From the NCBI RefSeq assembly GCF_003259195.1, contig NZ_QJPK01000006.1, positions 185,676 through 249,675 on the forward strand: a stretch of 64,000 nt of DNA, written 5' to 3'. Both the position numbers and the translations under genes were made by a program. This DNA is from Paracoccus sediminilitoris (GTDB taxonomy: Bacteria > Pseudomonadota > Alphaproteobacteria > Rhodobacterales > Rhodobacteraceae). The notes beneath the pieces are model-generated. The model searched no databases. It saw nothing but the letters and a program-made list of their open reading frames with translations, and had not been told where the DNA came from. Within the stretch, counting starts at the first letter, position 1. The number at the start of each line of letters is the position of its first letter. Positions 35,279 to 45,111 of this stretch are shown piece after piece.

Positions 35279-36246
35279 GATTGCAGCCTGATGCGGGGAT
35301 CGACGACCATATAGAGCAGGTCGGTGATCAGGTTGAAAAGAAGGACCAGTGCGGCCGACACGAAGAAGACGCCCAGGATGATATTGTAATCGCGTTGGGC
35401 GATCGCCTCGAACATCAGGCGGCCGATGCCGGGCCAGGCAAAGACGGTTTCGGTCAGGACGGCGCCGCCGACCAGCTGTCCGGCCTGAAGACCGGCCAGC
35501 GTGATGATGGGCAGCAGCGCGTTGCGCAGCACGTGGCGGCGGGTGATGACGGATGGGCGCAGCCCCTTGGCGCGGGCGGTCTTGACGAAGTCCAGCCGGT
35601 TCACCTCCAGCATCGAGGCGCGGGTCATGCGGGCATAGACGGCGGTGAAGAACAGCCCCAGGGTCGTGGCGGGCAGGATCAGGTGCAGCGCGATGTCGCC
35701 CATCCGCGCAAGCCCGGTATAATTCGCCCCCACGGTTTCATAGCCAAAGCCCGGCAGCCACCCCAGCCCCACCGAAAACAAAAGCGACGCCATCAGCGCC
35801 ATCCAGAAGAGCGGCGTCGCGTAAAACAGCAGCGCCACCGTCGAGATGATCGTGTCGCCCCAGCCCCCCTGCCGCCGCGCCGCCAAGGCCCCCGCCAGCA
35901 CCCCCAGCCCAAGCGAGATCGCAAAGGCCGTCATGGTCAGCAGCAGCGTCGCGGGCAGGCGATCGGCGATCAGGTCGAAGACCGGGACGTCGCGGCGGAA
36001 CGACCAGCCCATGTCCAGCGTCAGATAGCCCTTGATGTAAAGCGCCAGTTGCATCGGCAGTGACTGGTCCAACCCGAACCGCGCGCGCATGTCGGCCAGC
36101 ACCTGCGGGTCCGACGACCCGGTTTCGGCCATCATGATCATCGCCGGATCGCCGGGGGCCGCGTGGATCAGGAAGAAGTTCAGGACCAGGATGGCCAGCA
36201 GCGTCAGCGCCGCCTTGACCAACCGGCCCAGGATGAAACGTGCCAT
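35275..36246 (-). CDS. ABC transporter permease, DppB type
   Basis: Inner-membrane permease of 323 aa, the partner of the DppC-type subunit. N-terminal helix LLAILVLNFFLIHAAPGDPA; family motifs RFGLDQSLPMQ and LDMGWSF. The EAA-type loop is DFVKTARAKGLRPSVITRRHVLRNALLP, ending in the helix ETVFAWPGIGRLMFEAIAQRDY. RBS AAGGA lies before ATG 36246. It follows the binding-protein gene after an 11-bp hairpin. Confidence 0.94.
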   Translation of the reverse strand: MARFILGRLVKAALTLLAILVLNFFLIHAAPGDPAMIMMAETGSSDPQVLADMRARFGLDQSLPMQLALYIKGYLTLDMGWSFRRDVPVFDLIADRLPATLLLTMTAFAISLGLGVLAGALAARRQGGWGDTIISTVALLFYATPLFWMALMASLLFSVGLGWLPGFGYETVGANYTGLARMGDIALHLILPATTLGLFFTAVYARMTRASMLEVNRLDFVKTARAKGLRPSVITRRHVLRNALLPIITLAGLQAGQLVGGAVLTETVFAWPGIGRLMFEAIAQRDYNIILGVFFVSAALVLLFNLITDLLYMVVDPRIRLQS

Positions 36247-36270
36247 CGCTCAGGTCCTTTCAACGGGTCC

Positions 36271-36297
36271 GTCCGCAGGGCGCAGTGCCCTGCGGAC
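36271..36297 (-). terminator. Hairpin between peptide-type SBP and permease genes
   Basis: GTCCGCAGGGC and GCCCTGCGGAC form an exact 11-bp stem with a five-base loop. There is no T tract on the minus strand. It probably protects the binding-protein mRNA 3' end or weakens read-through into the permease genes. Confidence 0.6.
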
Positions 36298-36309
36298 GAA
36301 ACGCCGGGT

Positions 36310-37869
36310 TCAGCGGTCGATCCAGGTGTCGCGCATGCTGTCGTTCATCCCGATGGCCGAGGTGACGATGTCCTTGACCTCGCAGCGATAGACGGTGGGC
36401 TGCTGCATTTCGGTCAACCAAGCGACGGGGGCCTCCTCGACCAGCAGGGATTGCGCCTCGGCATAGATGGCGCCGCGTTCCTCGTCGGTGAGGGCGGTGG
36501 CGCCTTCGGCGAACAGGCGGTCGACCTCGGGGTTCTCATAGCCCTCGACGTTGTTCCACTGCGATCCCTTGGCGATGTTGGTCGAGACATAGTTGCGCGC
36601 CACACCCAGGGCCGGATCGCCGTATTGATAGACGAAGGTGAAGGCCATGTCGTAATCCCAATCCGCCAGCCGCTGGTTCCAGCCCGCGACATCGCTGGCG
36701 ACCAGTTCGGCATTGACGCCGATATCGGACAGGTTCTGTCGCACGGCCTCGGCCCAACGCTGCCAGACCTCGCCGTAAGGCAGGGGCAGCAGGCGCAGGG
36801 TCTGGCCGTCATAGGACGACGCCTCGACCAGCTCGCGCGCGGCATCGGCGTCGAACTGGATCGAGGGCGTGTCGCCGGAATAGAAGCGGGTCGAAGAATT
36901 GACCGGCCCCGTCGCAGGACGCCCAAAGCCTGCAAAGATCGCGTTCACCGCGAAATCGCGGTCGATGGCCATGTTGATGGCGCGGCGCAGCTTGGCATCG
37001 TCCAGCGGCGCATTGCGGTTGTTCAGCCAGATCAGAGACAGCGGGCCGAAGAATTCCCACCCCTTGTCGGTGACGCAGACATTGTCCATCGCCTGGATGC
37101 GCGGCAGGTCGAACATCTCGACGCTGCCGGCGGGCAGGACGTCGACCTCGCCGGTCTCGAAGGCGATGGTGCGCGATGCGGCATCTGGGATCACGCGGTA
37201 ATAGATCTCGTCCAGCCGGGGCAGCCCGTCGCGGTAATAGTCGGGGTTCTTGACCAGATGGATATAGCTGCCCTGTTCCCAGGCTTCGAACTTGAACGGC
37301 CCGGTGCCGACGGGCGTCGCATTGGCGGGATTGCCCGCGAAATCCGTGCCCTCATAGATGTGGCGCGGCAGGATCGGGCTGGACCCGGATTCAAACGACC
37401 GAAGGAAGGGACCGAAGGGCGTCTTCAGCTGATAAACGACGGTCCGGTCGTCGGGGGCGGTGATGCTGTCGACATGCTCCAGCACCGTGCGCCAGCGCGA
37501 GCTGGTTTCGCGCAGGAAGACGTCATGGGAAAAGACCACGTCGGCGGCGCTGAAGGCCTCGCCGTCATGCCAGGTCACGCCGTCCTGCAGGGTGAAGGTA
37601 TAGGTCAGCCCGTCATCCGAGACCGTCCATTCGCGGGCCAGGCCGGGCATCGGGTCAAGGTTTTCATCATAGCGCAGCAGGCTTTCATAGATCTGCCCCG
37701 CCACCATCTGGGTCGGTGCATTCTGCAGCAGGCCCAGGTTCAGACCGGTGGGTTCCGGCTGGACGATGGTGTTCAGCGTGCCGCCCATCTTGGCGTCCTG
37801 GGCGGCGGCGGCACATGCGATTGCGGATACGCCTGCGGCAAGCGCCAGCGTCCTGAGCGATGTCATCAT
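36310..37869 (-). CDS. ABC transporter substrate-binding protein, family 5 (peptide/opine type)
   Basis: Periplasmic receptor of 519 aa. It has a signal peptide (MMTSLRTLALAAGVSAIACA, cleaved near AAAQ). Family-5 features: YESLLRYDENLDPMPGLAREW, YTFTLQDGVTWHDGEAFSAADVVFS, PVGTGPFKFEAWEQGSYI and the KLRRAINMAIDR segment. AGGGA precedes ATG 37869. It heads the operon of permeases, ATPase, HDAC-fold enzyme, cyclodeaminase-family enzyme and FAD oxidase. Ligand class is peptide, opine or other amide-bearing compound. Confidence 0.94.
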   Translation of the reverse strand: MMTSLRTLALAAGVSAIACAAAAQDAKMGGTLNTIVQPEPTGLNLGLLQNAPTQMVAGQIYESLLRYDENLDPMPGLAREWTVSDDGLTYTFTLQDGVTWHDGEAFSAADVVFSHDVFLRETSSRWRTVLEHVDSITAPDDRTVVYQLKTPFGPFLRSFESGSSPILPRHIYEGTDFAGNPANATPVGTGPFKFEAWEQGSYIHLVKNPDYYRDGLPRLDEIYYRVIPDAASRTIAFETGEVDVLPAGSVEMFDLPRIQAMDNVCVTDKGWEFFGPLSLIWLNNRNAPLDDAKLRRAINMAIDRDFAVNAIFAGFGRPATGPVNSSTRFYSGDTPSIQFDADAARELVEASSYDGQTLRLLPLPYGEVWQRWAEAVRQNLSDIGVNAELVASDVAGWNQRLADWDYDMAFTFVYQYGDPALGVARNYVSTNIAKGSQWNNVEGYENPEVDRLFAEGATALTDEERGAIYAEAQSLLVEEAPVAWLTEMQQPTVYRCEVKDIVTSAIGMNDSMRDTWIDR

Positions 37870-38002
37870 GTCATTCCCTGTCGTTTTTGTGCCGGTGGGT
37901 TCAACGCCCACGACCTTGGTGGCCTGCCCGACCCGGCTGTTGACTGGGGCAACCCTAGCAAGATCAGCTTCATCGACGGCATCATGAATCTGAATGATCA
38001 AT

Positions 38003-38017
38003 ATAGACGGGGTCTAT
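38003..38017. promoter_or_regulatory. LysR-type palindrome upstream of the importer/amidohydrolase operon
   Basis: ATAGAC-GGG-GTCTAT is a perfect inverted repeat containing a T-N11-A core, the pattern bound by LysR regulators. It lies 134 bp upstream of the binding-protein start in the 367-bp gap (37870-38236) shared with the divergent antiporter gene. Nothing else in that gap was recognised. Confidence 0.45.
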
Positions 38018-38236
38018 GATGCCCCAAGGTCCAGCCCCTGCTGGCGGATCGCGCCGAAACAGCCCTGCCCAATGGACAGGCAGCGGCATTTACGCGGCCG
38101 GACCGGACCCCGCACCGCCCCGAATGGATGAATATCCGCCCCGCGACTGAACCCTTGCCATCCCGGTCGGCTTATCCTTGGACCGTTCCTGACACCGGGA
38201 CGATGCCCCTGCCCGCCATTGCAAAAGGACCAGCCC

Positions 38237-39490
38237 ATGAGCCCACTTCAGATCGCTGCGGTCATCCTGGCGCTTGCGGCCGCCTCTGGCAGCTTCAACT
38301 ATTTCGTCTTCCGGCTGCCGCCCTCGATCGGGATCCTGGTCACGGCACTGCTGGGGTCCATCGCGATCCTGGGGGTCGATCTTTACCTGCCCGACCTGCA
38401 GCTGGTGGGGCAGATGCGCGACCTGGTCGCGTCGATGCAATTCTCGGGGTCGCTGCTGGACGGGATGCTGGGGCTCTTGCTGTTCGCCGGGGCGCTGCAC
38501 GTGTCCATCGCCGATCTGCGCAAAGAGGCCCTGCCCGTCCTGCTGATGGCCACCTTGGGCATCGCCATTTCCACCGCCATCGTGGGCTTCGGCTTTTCCT
38601 GGATCACGGGCATGCCGATCCTGATCGCGCTGGTCTTCGGCGCGCTGATTTCCCCCACCGATCCGGTGGCGGTGCTGGGTATCCTGCAGGACGCCAAGAT
38701 CCGCAAAAGTCTGGAAACCAAGATCGCGGGGGAATCGCTGTTCAACGACGGCGTCGGCTATGTCGTCTTCCTGTTGCTGGTCGGGCTGGCCTTTCCATCG
38801 GGCGACAGCCACGGCCCTGCGGGTTTCGACCTTGGCAGCGCCGTCGCGTTGTTCCTGCAAGAGGCGTTAGGCGGCGCGGTTCTGGGTGCCGTGCTGGGCT
38901 GGTCGGTCTTCCAGCTGATGCGCCGCATCGACGATTACCCGTTGGAGGTGATGCTGACGCTGGCGCTGGCGCTTGGCGGATATGAACTGGCGCTTGGGCT
39001 GCATGTCTCGGCCCCGATCATGGCGGTCGTCGCCGGCCTGATGATCGGCAATGTTGGTCGCCGCGATGCCATGTCCGAAGAAACGCGCACCTATGTCGAC
39101 GGCTTCTGGCGCCTGATCGACGAAATCCTGAACGCCGCCCTGTTCCTCATGATCGGGATGGAAATTTTCCAGCTGACCGTCAGCCGCGACATGGCCGTCA
39201 CCCTGCCCGCCGCCATCGCGCTGGCGCTGGTGGCGCGGCTGATGTCGGTCGCCCTGCCGGTGCTGATCCTGCGTCCCATCCGCCACGAGGCCCGCGACGT
39301 GATCCCGTTGATGACCTGGGGCGGACTGAAGGGCGGCATTTCAGTGGCACTGGCGCTGTCGCTGCCCGACAGCGACTGGAAGGCGCCGATCCTGGCGGCG
39401 ACTTACGCGGTCGTGGTCTTCTCGATCCTGGTGCAGGGGCTGACACTGGGTCGCCTTGCCCGCTGGCTGGGCCGTCGCCTGAAACACTGA
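38237..39490 (+). CDS. Cation:proton antiporter, NhaP/CPA1 family
   Basis: Membrane antiporter of 417 aa with about twelve helices. The ion-binding signatures are visible: FGALISPTDPVAVLGIL (the S/T-DP motif of CPA1), ESLFNDGVGYVVFLLL (the ND pair) and TWGGLKGGISVALAL near the C-terminus. The start at ATG 38237 has AAAAGGA upstream. It most likely exchanges Na+ (or K+) for H+. It stands alone, convergent with the pentitol operon. Confidence 0.93.
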   Translation: MSPLQIAAVILALAAASGSFNYFVFRLPPSIGILVTALLGSIAILGVDLYLPDLQLVGQMRDLVASMQFSGSLLDGMLGLLLFAGALHVSIADLRKEALPVLLMATLGIAISTAIVGFGFSWITGMPILIALVFGALISPTDPVAVLGILQDAKIRKSLETKIAGESLFNDGVGYVVFLLLVGLAFPSGDSHGPAGFDLGSAVALFLQEALGGAVLGAVLGWSVFQLMRRIDDYPLEVMLTLALALGGYELALGLHVSAPIMAVVAGLMIGNVGRRDAMSEETRTYVDGFWRLIDEILNAALFLMIGMEIFQLTVSRDMAVTLPAAIALALVARLMSVALPVLILRPIRHEARDVIPLMTWGGLKGGISVALALSLPDSDWKAPILAATYAVVVFSILVQGLTLGRLARWLGRRLKH

Positions 39491-39509
39491 GGCGACGACC
39501 CATGCGCGA

Positions 39510-40238
39510 TCAGATGTCGAACGCGCTTGGCAGGATGATGATGTCGCGGATGGTCACGTTGCGGGGCCGCGACATCATGAAAATCAACGCATCGGCCACC
39601 TCGGCGGGTTCGATCAGCCCGCCCGCATCCTTGGCGCGCTGCAGGCGGTCAGGTTCCCAATCCGACAGCAGCGCCGAGATCACCGGCCCGGGCGACACCT
39701 GCCCCACGCGGATGCCATGCGGCAGCAACTGGCGGCGCATCGTCTGGACAAAGCAGGTGATCGCCCATTTCGACGCCGCATAGACCGGCTCGACCTCGAC
39801 CGCCGTGTGACCCGCGACCGAACAGGTGACGAAGATGTCGCCCGTGCCGCGCTTGATCATGTGCGGGGCCACGGCCTGCACGTTCTTCATCACCGCGTTG
39901 ACGTTCAGCGTCATCATCCGGTCGATGGCCTCGGGGGTGGTCGCGCCCAGATCGCCACCGATATAGGTGCCAGCGTTGCAAAGCAGGATGTCCAGATGCC
40001 CAACCTTGTCCAGGATCTGCGGCACCATGGCGTTGCAGCTGTCGTCATCCAGCAGGTCGGTCACCTGGGGGATGGCCTTGGGACCCAGTTCGGCCACCAG
40101 GTCGTTCAGCGCCTGTTCGTTGCGGTCCACCATCACGACGCTGGCCCCTTCGTTCAACAACGCACGGGTCGCCGCAAGGCCGATCCCCGAGGCTGCGCCC
40201 GTAATCGCCGCGATCTTGCCGTTCAGTGTTTCGGACAT
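39510..40238 (-). CDS. Short-chain dehydrogenase, probable ribitol 2-dehydrogenase
   Basis: NAD-dependent SDR of 242 aa. Cofactor motif ITGAASGIGLAATRAL, LLCNAGTYIGGDLG, catalytic Tyr-Lys in YAASKWAI with Ser in TCSVAG. The C-terminus SRPRNVTIRDIIILPSAFDI and the overall N-terminus MSETLNGKIAA closely match my memory of ribitol 2-dehydrogenases. It is the last gene of an operon with a D-ribulokinase-type FGGY enzyme, which fits oxidation of ribitol to D-ribulose. AAGGAG precedes ATG 40238. Confidence 0.82.
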   Translation of the reverse strand: MSETLNGKIAAITGAASGIGLAATRALLNEGASVVMVDRNEQALNDLVAELGPKAIPQVTDLLDDDSCNAMVPQILDKVGHLDILLCNAGTYIGGDLGATTPEAIDRMMTLNVNAVMKNVQAVAPHMIKRGTGDIFVTCSVAGHTAVEVEPVYAASKWAITCFVQTMRRQLLPHGIRVGQVSPGPVISALLSDWEPDRLQRAKDAGGLIEPAEVADALIFMMSRPRNVTIRDIIILPSAFDI

Positions 40239-40293
40239 GTCAGTCTCCTTCTTTTTGCGGATCAGGTGCCGCAGGTCTTGGGTCACAGGGGTT

Positions 40294-41019
40294 TTAGACG
40301 GCCAGAAAGCCGCCATCCAGCGGCAGCACCGCGCCGGTGATCATCGCGGCATCGTCCGACAGCAGCAGGGCGATGGCGCGGGCGACATCATCGGCCTGCG
40401 CGAAACGTCCGGCGGGGTGGCGATCCAGCATGGGGCCGCTTTTGGCAGGATCGCTCCAGGCGGCGGCGGCCAGTTCGGTCATGGTGACGGTGGGCGCGAT
40501 GGCCGCGACCCGGATGCCATGGGGGCCCAGTTCGCGCGCCATGACGCGGGTCGCCCCCTCCAGCCCCGCCTTCGAGGCGGAATAGCACAGGTGATCGGCG
40601 AAACCGCGATGGCCCGCGATGCTGGTGACGTTGACGATGGCCCCGCCCAGACCGTCCGCGATGCGGCGGCGGGCAAATTCCTGCGCGCAGATCAGCGCGC
40701 TGCGCAGGTTGATGTCCATGACCGTGTCATAGCCCGCGTCGGTCATCTGCAGCAGGCTCTCCAGCACATTAGTGCCCGCGCAATTGACCAGGAAATCGCA
40801 GGACCCCGCCTGTGCCATCGCATCGCGCGCCGCCGCGGGGTCAGACAGGTCGGCCGCGATGCCCCGCCCGCCCGTTTTGGCGCAGAGGCTCTCCAGGTCG
40901 GATTGCGTCCGGCTGATGGCCACGACATGGGCGCCGCGTTCGGCCATGGTCAGGGCGGTGGCGCGACCGATGCCCTTGCCGGCGCCGGTGATGATGACGG
41001 ATCTGCCGTCGAATTGCAT
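40294..41019 (-). CDS. Short-chain dehydrogenase (xylulose reductase/DCXR-like)
   Basis: Second SDR of the pentitol operon, 241 aa. Cofactor motif ITGAGKGIGRATALT, FLVNCAGTNV, Ser in TSIAGH and catalytic YSASKAGLEGATRVMARELG. The C-terminus MITGAVLPLDGG is typical of the classical SDRs. The pattern VIITGAGKGIGR with VAISRTQSDLESL resembles L-xylulose reductase-like enzymes. It could oxidise a second pentitol or a C5 isomer. ATG 41019 is preferred; the ATG at 41031 overlaps the kinase stop. Confidence 0.8.
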   Translation of the reverse strand: MQFDGRSVIITGAGKGIGRATALTMAERGAHVVAISRTQSDLESLCAKTGGRGIAADLSDPAAARDAMAQAGSCDFLVNCAGTNVLESLLQMTDAGYDTVMDINLRSALICAQEFARRRIADGLGGAIVNVTSIAGHRGFADHLCYSASKAGLEGATRVMARELGPHGIRVAAIAPTVTMTELAAAAWSDPAKSGPMLDRHPAGRFAQADDVARAIALLLSDDAAMITGAVLPLDGGFLAV

Positions 41020-41027
41020 GGGGGACC

Positions 41028-42626
41028 TCATGGGATGGGGGGCGTGTCGGCGCGGATCTGGCGCGCCAGGGATTGCAGCTGCAGGAAGGCGCGATGGCGG
41101 CTGTCATGCAGGCGGCGCAAATCGCCCCCTGCGGGATGACAGGTGCCCTGCACGCGGGTCATGGCAGACATGGCGGCGTGGATGTCCGGATGAATCCCGC
41201 CCGCCACGCTGCCCAGAATGGCCGAACCCAGCAGCACGGCTTCGGGACAGGCGGTCACATCGACGGGCAACCCCGTGGCATCGGCCAGCAGCTGACGGAT
41301 CAGCGGATGCCGCCCCGCCCCGCCGCTGATGGCGATGCGCGACACGCCCGCACTGTGATCGGCCTGGGTCTGGATGATCTGGCGCAGGCCATAGCCCAGC
41401 CCGCAGATCCCCGCGACATAGAGCGACACCAGCGAGGCGATATCGACCTCCATCCCCTGCCCCATGACGACGGCGCGGGCCTGCGGGTCGGCAAAGGGCG
41501 CGCGGTTGCCCAGGAATTCGGGCACGACATGCAGGTGGCGCGCCCGAGTCACGGCGTCACCGGCCGTGCCCGCCTGATCGGCCAGCCATTCGGGCAGCGA
41601 CTGCCCCGCCTCCGCCGCTGCGGCCGATGCCTGGGCGTGGGCCGGATGCATCGCCACAAGGTGGTCGATGGCCGCGCCCGCAACGGATTGCCCGCCCTCG
41701 TTCAGCCAGGCGCCGGGCACCATGGCCGAGAAATATGGCCCCCAGACCCCCGGCACGAAGGCCGGTTCGCGCGTCGTCGTCATCGTGCAGGACGACGTCC
41801 CGAAAACATAGCCAAGCGAGGCGAAGGGATCGCCCGCCCCGACGGTGCCGATCCCGCCCGCATGGGCATCGATCAGCCCCGCCGCGACCGCGATCCCGGC
41901 GGGCAGTCCCATGGCGCGGGCGGCGTCGGGCGTCAGCCCGTCCCCAAGCGCGGTGCCGGGTTCCACGACCTGCGTGCCGATGCGCGTAAACCCTTCATCC
42001 GCCAGGACGCCCAGGCCGATGGCGTGGAAATAATCGGCGTCCCACCGGCCTTCATGGGCCAGATAGGTCCATTTGCAGGTCACCGTGCAGGTGGACCGCG
42101 CCTTGCTGCCCGTGGCCTTCCAGGTCAGAAAATCCGTCAGGTCGAAGAAATCCCGCGCCGCGTCAAAGACCTGAGGGCGGTTTTCCTTCAGCCACAACAG
42201 CTTCGGCGTCTCCATCTCGGGGGAAATTCGTCCGCCGACATATTTCAGCACCTGATGATCGCCGGCATTGATGCGCGCGGCCTGTTCGACGGCGCGGTGA
42301 TCCATCCAGACGATGATGTCGCGGTCGGGATGGGCGGGATCGCCGACGCCCAGGGGGCTTTCGCCGCAGACGACCAGCGAACAGGTCGCGTCGAAGCCGA
42401 TCCCCGCCACGCTGGCCGGATCGATCCCGGCCTGTCCGACCGCCTGCCTGACGGCTTGGCAGACCGCGTCCCAGACCTGCGCGCTGGATTGTTCGGCGAT
42501 GTCGCCCGTGGGGCGGTGCATCTGGACGGGACGGCTGGCATGGGCCAGCAGTTGCCCCTCCGCATCGAAGACCCCCGCCCTGGCGGAACCGGTGCCCACG
42601 TCGATGCCGATCAGATGTCTGGTCAT
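41028..42626 (-). CDS. FGGY-family pentulose kinase (D-ribulokinase type)
   Basis: Sugar kinase of 532 aa. N-terminal ATPase fold IGIDVGTGSARAGVFD, then EQSSAQVWDAVC, VWMDHRAVEQAARIN and FGTSSCTMTTT. The second FGGY signature is around RIAISGGAGRHPLIRQLLAD. Length and motifs fit the ribulokinase-like (5-carbon) subfamily rather than xylulokinase or glycerol kinase. In this operon it would phosphorylate the D-ribulose made from ribitol. It overlaps neither neighbour but lies only 1 bp from the permease gene. Confidence 0.88.
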   Translation of the reverse strand: MTRHLIGIDVGTGSARAGVFDAEGQLLAHASRPVQMHRPTGDIAEQSSAQVWDAVCQAVRQAVGQAGIDPASVAGIGFDATCSLVVCGESPLGVGDPAHPDRDIIVWMDHRAVEQAARINAGDHQVLKYVGGRISPEMETPKLLWLKENRPQVFDAARDFFDLTDFLTWKATGSKARSTCTVTCKWTYLAHEGRWDADYFHAIGLGVLADEGFTRIGTQVVEPGTALGDGLTPDAARAMGLPAGIAVAAGLIDAHAGGIGTVGAGDPFASLGYVFGTSSCTMTTTREPAFVPGVWGPYFSAMVPGAWLNEGGQSVAGAAIDHLVAMHPAHAQASAAAAEAGQSLPEWLADQAGTAGDAVTRARHLHVVPEFLGNRAPFADPQARAVVMGQGMEVDIASLVSLYVAGICGLGYGLRQIIQTQADHSAGVSRIAISGGAGRHPLIRQLLADATGLPVDVTACPEAVLLGSAILGSVAGGIHPDIHAAMSAMTRVQGTCHPAGGDLRRLHDSRHRAFLQLQSLARQIRADTPPIP

Positions 42627-42627
42627 G

Positions 42628-43599
42628 TCAGCGCCACTCCCGCCCGATATAGATGGCCAACAGGATGATCAGACCCTTGATCACGTCCTGCATGTAGGGG
42701 TTGATGCCCATCAGGTTCAGCCCGTTGTTCAGCACGCCCAGCAGGACGGCCCCGATCAGCGTCCCCAGGATCAGGCCGCGCCCGCCCGCGATGGCGGTGC
42801 CGCCCAGCACGACGGCGGCGATGGCGTCCAGCTCGAACCCGACGCCGGCATTGGGCTGGCCGCTCATCAACCGGCCGGTCAGCACGATGGCCGCCAGCGA
42901 TGCCGTCAGGCCGGAAATGGCAAAGACCGCCAGCTTGCCCCGCCCCGTCCGCACACCCGACAGCCGTGCGGCGGTTTCATTGCCGCCGATGGCATAGACG
43001 TGGCGACCGAACGGCGTGCGCTGCAGCAGCACCCACGCCAGCGCATAGACAACCAGCATGATGATGACGGGCACCGGCACGACGCCGATGCGCCCGATGC
43101 CGAACCACGCCACCCAGGACGGCAGACCGCTGATCGGATAACCGCCCGAATAGATCAGCCCCAGCCCGCGCGCGATGCCCATCATCGCCAGCGTCACGAT
43201 GATCGCGGGCATGCGCCCCCAGGCGACCAGCGCCCCGTTCACCAGGCCAAGGCCCAGCCCGACCATCAGCGCCGCGGCCAGCGACAGCCCGGCGGGCAGA
43301 CCCATATTGACCATCAGCCCGGCAGCAACCGTGCCGGCCAGTGCCATGACGGCCCCCACCGACAGGTCGATCCCGCCGGTCAGGATGACGAAGGTCATGC
43401 CCACCGCCAGGATGCCCACGACGGACACCTGCCGCAGCACGTTCAGGATGTTGGCCAGCGTGAAGAAGTTGTCGCTGGCAAAGCCCATCAGCACGCAGAC
43501 CACGACCAGCCCGACCAGCGGCAGGGCCAGCGGGGAATGCAGCAGCCATTCAAGGGCCCTGCCCCTGCGTGACGTGGCGATATCGGCGTCATGCGACAT
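42628..43599 (-). CDS. Sugar ABC transporter permease, RbsC type
   Basis: Inner-membrane permease of 323 aa. It has the RbsC/AraH signatures: [44 protein letters not shown] and [30 protein letters not shown]. About eight to ten helices. It overlaps the ATPase gene by 11 bp. Confidence 0.94.
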   Translation of the reverse strand: MSHDADIATSRRGRALEWLLHSPLALPLVGLVVVCVLMGFASDNFFTLANILNVLRQVSVVGILAVGMTFVILTGGIDLSVGAVMALAGTVAAGLMVNMGLPAGLSLAAALMVGLGLGLVNGALVAWGRMPAIIVTLAMMGIARGLGLIYSGGYPISGLPSWVAWFGIGRIGVVPVPVIIMLVVYALAWVLLQRTPFGRHVYAIGGNETAARLSGVRTGRGKLAVFAISGLTASLAAIVLTGRLMSGQPNAGVGFELDAIAAVVLGGTAIAGGRGLILGTLIGAVLLGVLNNGLNLMGINPYMQDVIKGLIILLAIYIGREWR

Positions 43600-45091
43600 G
43601 GTCGACCTTTCCGGTTGTGGCCTCGGTCATGATCCGTTCCGAGGTGATGGCGTCCCCTTCGACCGTCGCGACGATGCCGCCCTGGCGGAAGACGCAGACG
43701 CGGTCGGACATCCCGATCACCTCAGGCAGTTCGGACGAGATCATGATGATGGCATAGCCCTGCGCGGTGAAATCGCGCATCAGTTGATAGATTTCGGCCT
43801 TGGCACCGACATCGATGCCGCGGGTGGGTTCGTCAAAGATCAGCACGCGCATGTCGTGGTTCAGCCAGCGGGCGATCACCACCTTCTGCTGGTTGCCGCC
43901 CGACAGGGTATCGACGCGCGCATGCGGCCCCGGCGCCTTGACGCGGACCTGCTCCATCGCGGTCCGCGTGCAGTCGCGTTCCTTGCGGAAATCGATGAAC
44001 CAATGCGCCTGCGCGTATTTGCGGTAATTGTTCAGCGATACGTTCTGCAGGATCGAAAAGGGCGTGATCAGCCCCTGTTCCTTGCGGCTTTCGGGCAGCA
44101 GGCCGATGCCGCGCACCAATCCGTCGGCCGCATCGCGCAGCCGCGTTTCGACCCCGTCGATCCGCAGGCGGCACCGCGCAGCGCCATGTTCGCCCAACAT
44201 CGACAACACCGTTTCCGTCCGGCCCGACCCGACAAGGCCTGCAAAACCCAGGATCTCGCCCGCGCGCAGGTGAAAGGCGCTGATGGGCCCGCCGCGGCGC
44301 AGTTGCAGTTCCGTCACCTCCAGCACCGTGGGGGCCTGCGGGTCGGGGGCGGGTTTGGGGGGAAAGCTGTTTTCGATGCGGCGCCCGACCATCATCTCGA
44401 CGAGGCCGTCGGTATCGACCTGGCCCACGTCGCGGTCGCCCACATATTCGCCGTCGCGCAGGACGGTGATGCGGTCGCAGATCTCAAAGATCTCGTCCAG
44501 GTGATGCGAGATGAAGACGATCGCCACCCCGGCCGCGCGCAATTCGCGCATCACCTTGAACAGATGCGCGGTTTCAGTGGGGGTCAGCGTAGCGGTGGGT
44601 TCGTCCAGAACAAGGATGCGCGCGTTCAGCGACAGCGCCTTGGCGATTTCCACGAATTGCTGTTCGGCCACCGACAGCCGCGCGATGGGGATGTCCAGGG
44701 GGATGTCGACTTCCAGCCGCTTCAGGATCTGGCGGGCGCGTTCGCGCATGGCGCGCCGGTCCAGAAGGCCCAGGCCGTTGCGAATTTCGCGCGCCAGGAA
44801 CATGTTCTCGACCGCGGTCAGATAGGGGATCAGGCTGAATTCCTGAAAGACGATGCCGATGCCGGCCCGGATGGCGTCGTCATAGGTGGGAAAGCTGCGT
44901 TCCTCTCCGTCGACAAGGATCGTGCCGCTGCTGGGCTGGATGATGCCGCTGACGATCTTCATCAGCGTCGATTTCCCGGCGCCGTTCTCGCCCAAGAGGG
45001 CGTGCACCTCGCCCGCGCGGACATGCAGGTCGACGCCGTGCAGGACCTCGATCCGGCCAAAGCTTTTGCGTATTCCCCTCAGTTCAAGCAT
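43589..45091 (-). CDS. Sugar ABC transporter ATPase, RbsA type (double domain)
   Basis: Two-domain ATPase of 500 aa, the standard RbsA/MglA length. The first domain has [33 protein letters not shown] and [13 protein letters not shown]. The second lacks an intact Walker A ([13 protein letters not shown]), as in this family, and has [16 protein letters not shown] and [18 protein letters not shown] precedes ATG 45091. A frame extends upstream to 45355, but it crosses the hairpin and is not likely coding. Confidence 0.94.
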   Translation of the reverse strand: MLELRGIRKSFGRIEVLHGVDLHVRAGEVHALLGENGAGKSTLMKIVSGIIQPSSGTILVDGEERSFPTYDDAIRAGIGIVFQEFSLIPYLTAVENMFLAREIRNGLGLLDRRAMRERARQILKRLEVDIPLDIPIARLSVAEQQFVEIAKALSLNARILVLDEPTATLTPTETAHLFKVMRELRAAGVAIVFISHHLDEIFEICDRITVLRDGEYVGDRDVGQVDTDGLVEMMVGRRIENSFPPKPAPDPQAPTVLEVTELQLRRGGPISAFHLRAGEILGFAGLVGSGRTETVLSMLGEHGAARCRLRIDGVETRLRDAADGLVRGIGLLPESRKEQGLITPFSILQNVSLNNYRKYAQAHWFIDFRKERDCTRTAMEQVRVKAPGPHARVDTLSGGNQQKVVIARWLNHDMRVLIFDEPTRGIDVGAKAEIYQLMRDFTAQGYAIIMISSELPEVIGMSDRVCVFRQGGIVATVEGDAITSERIMTEATTGKVDHVA

Positions 45092-45111
45092 AGCGCCTCC
45101 GGTCAGGTGGT

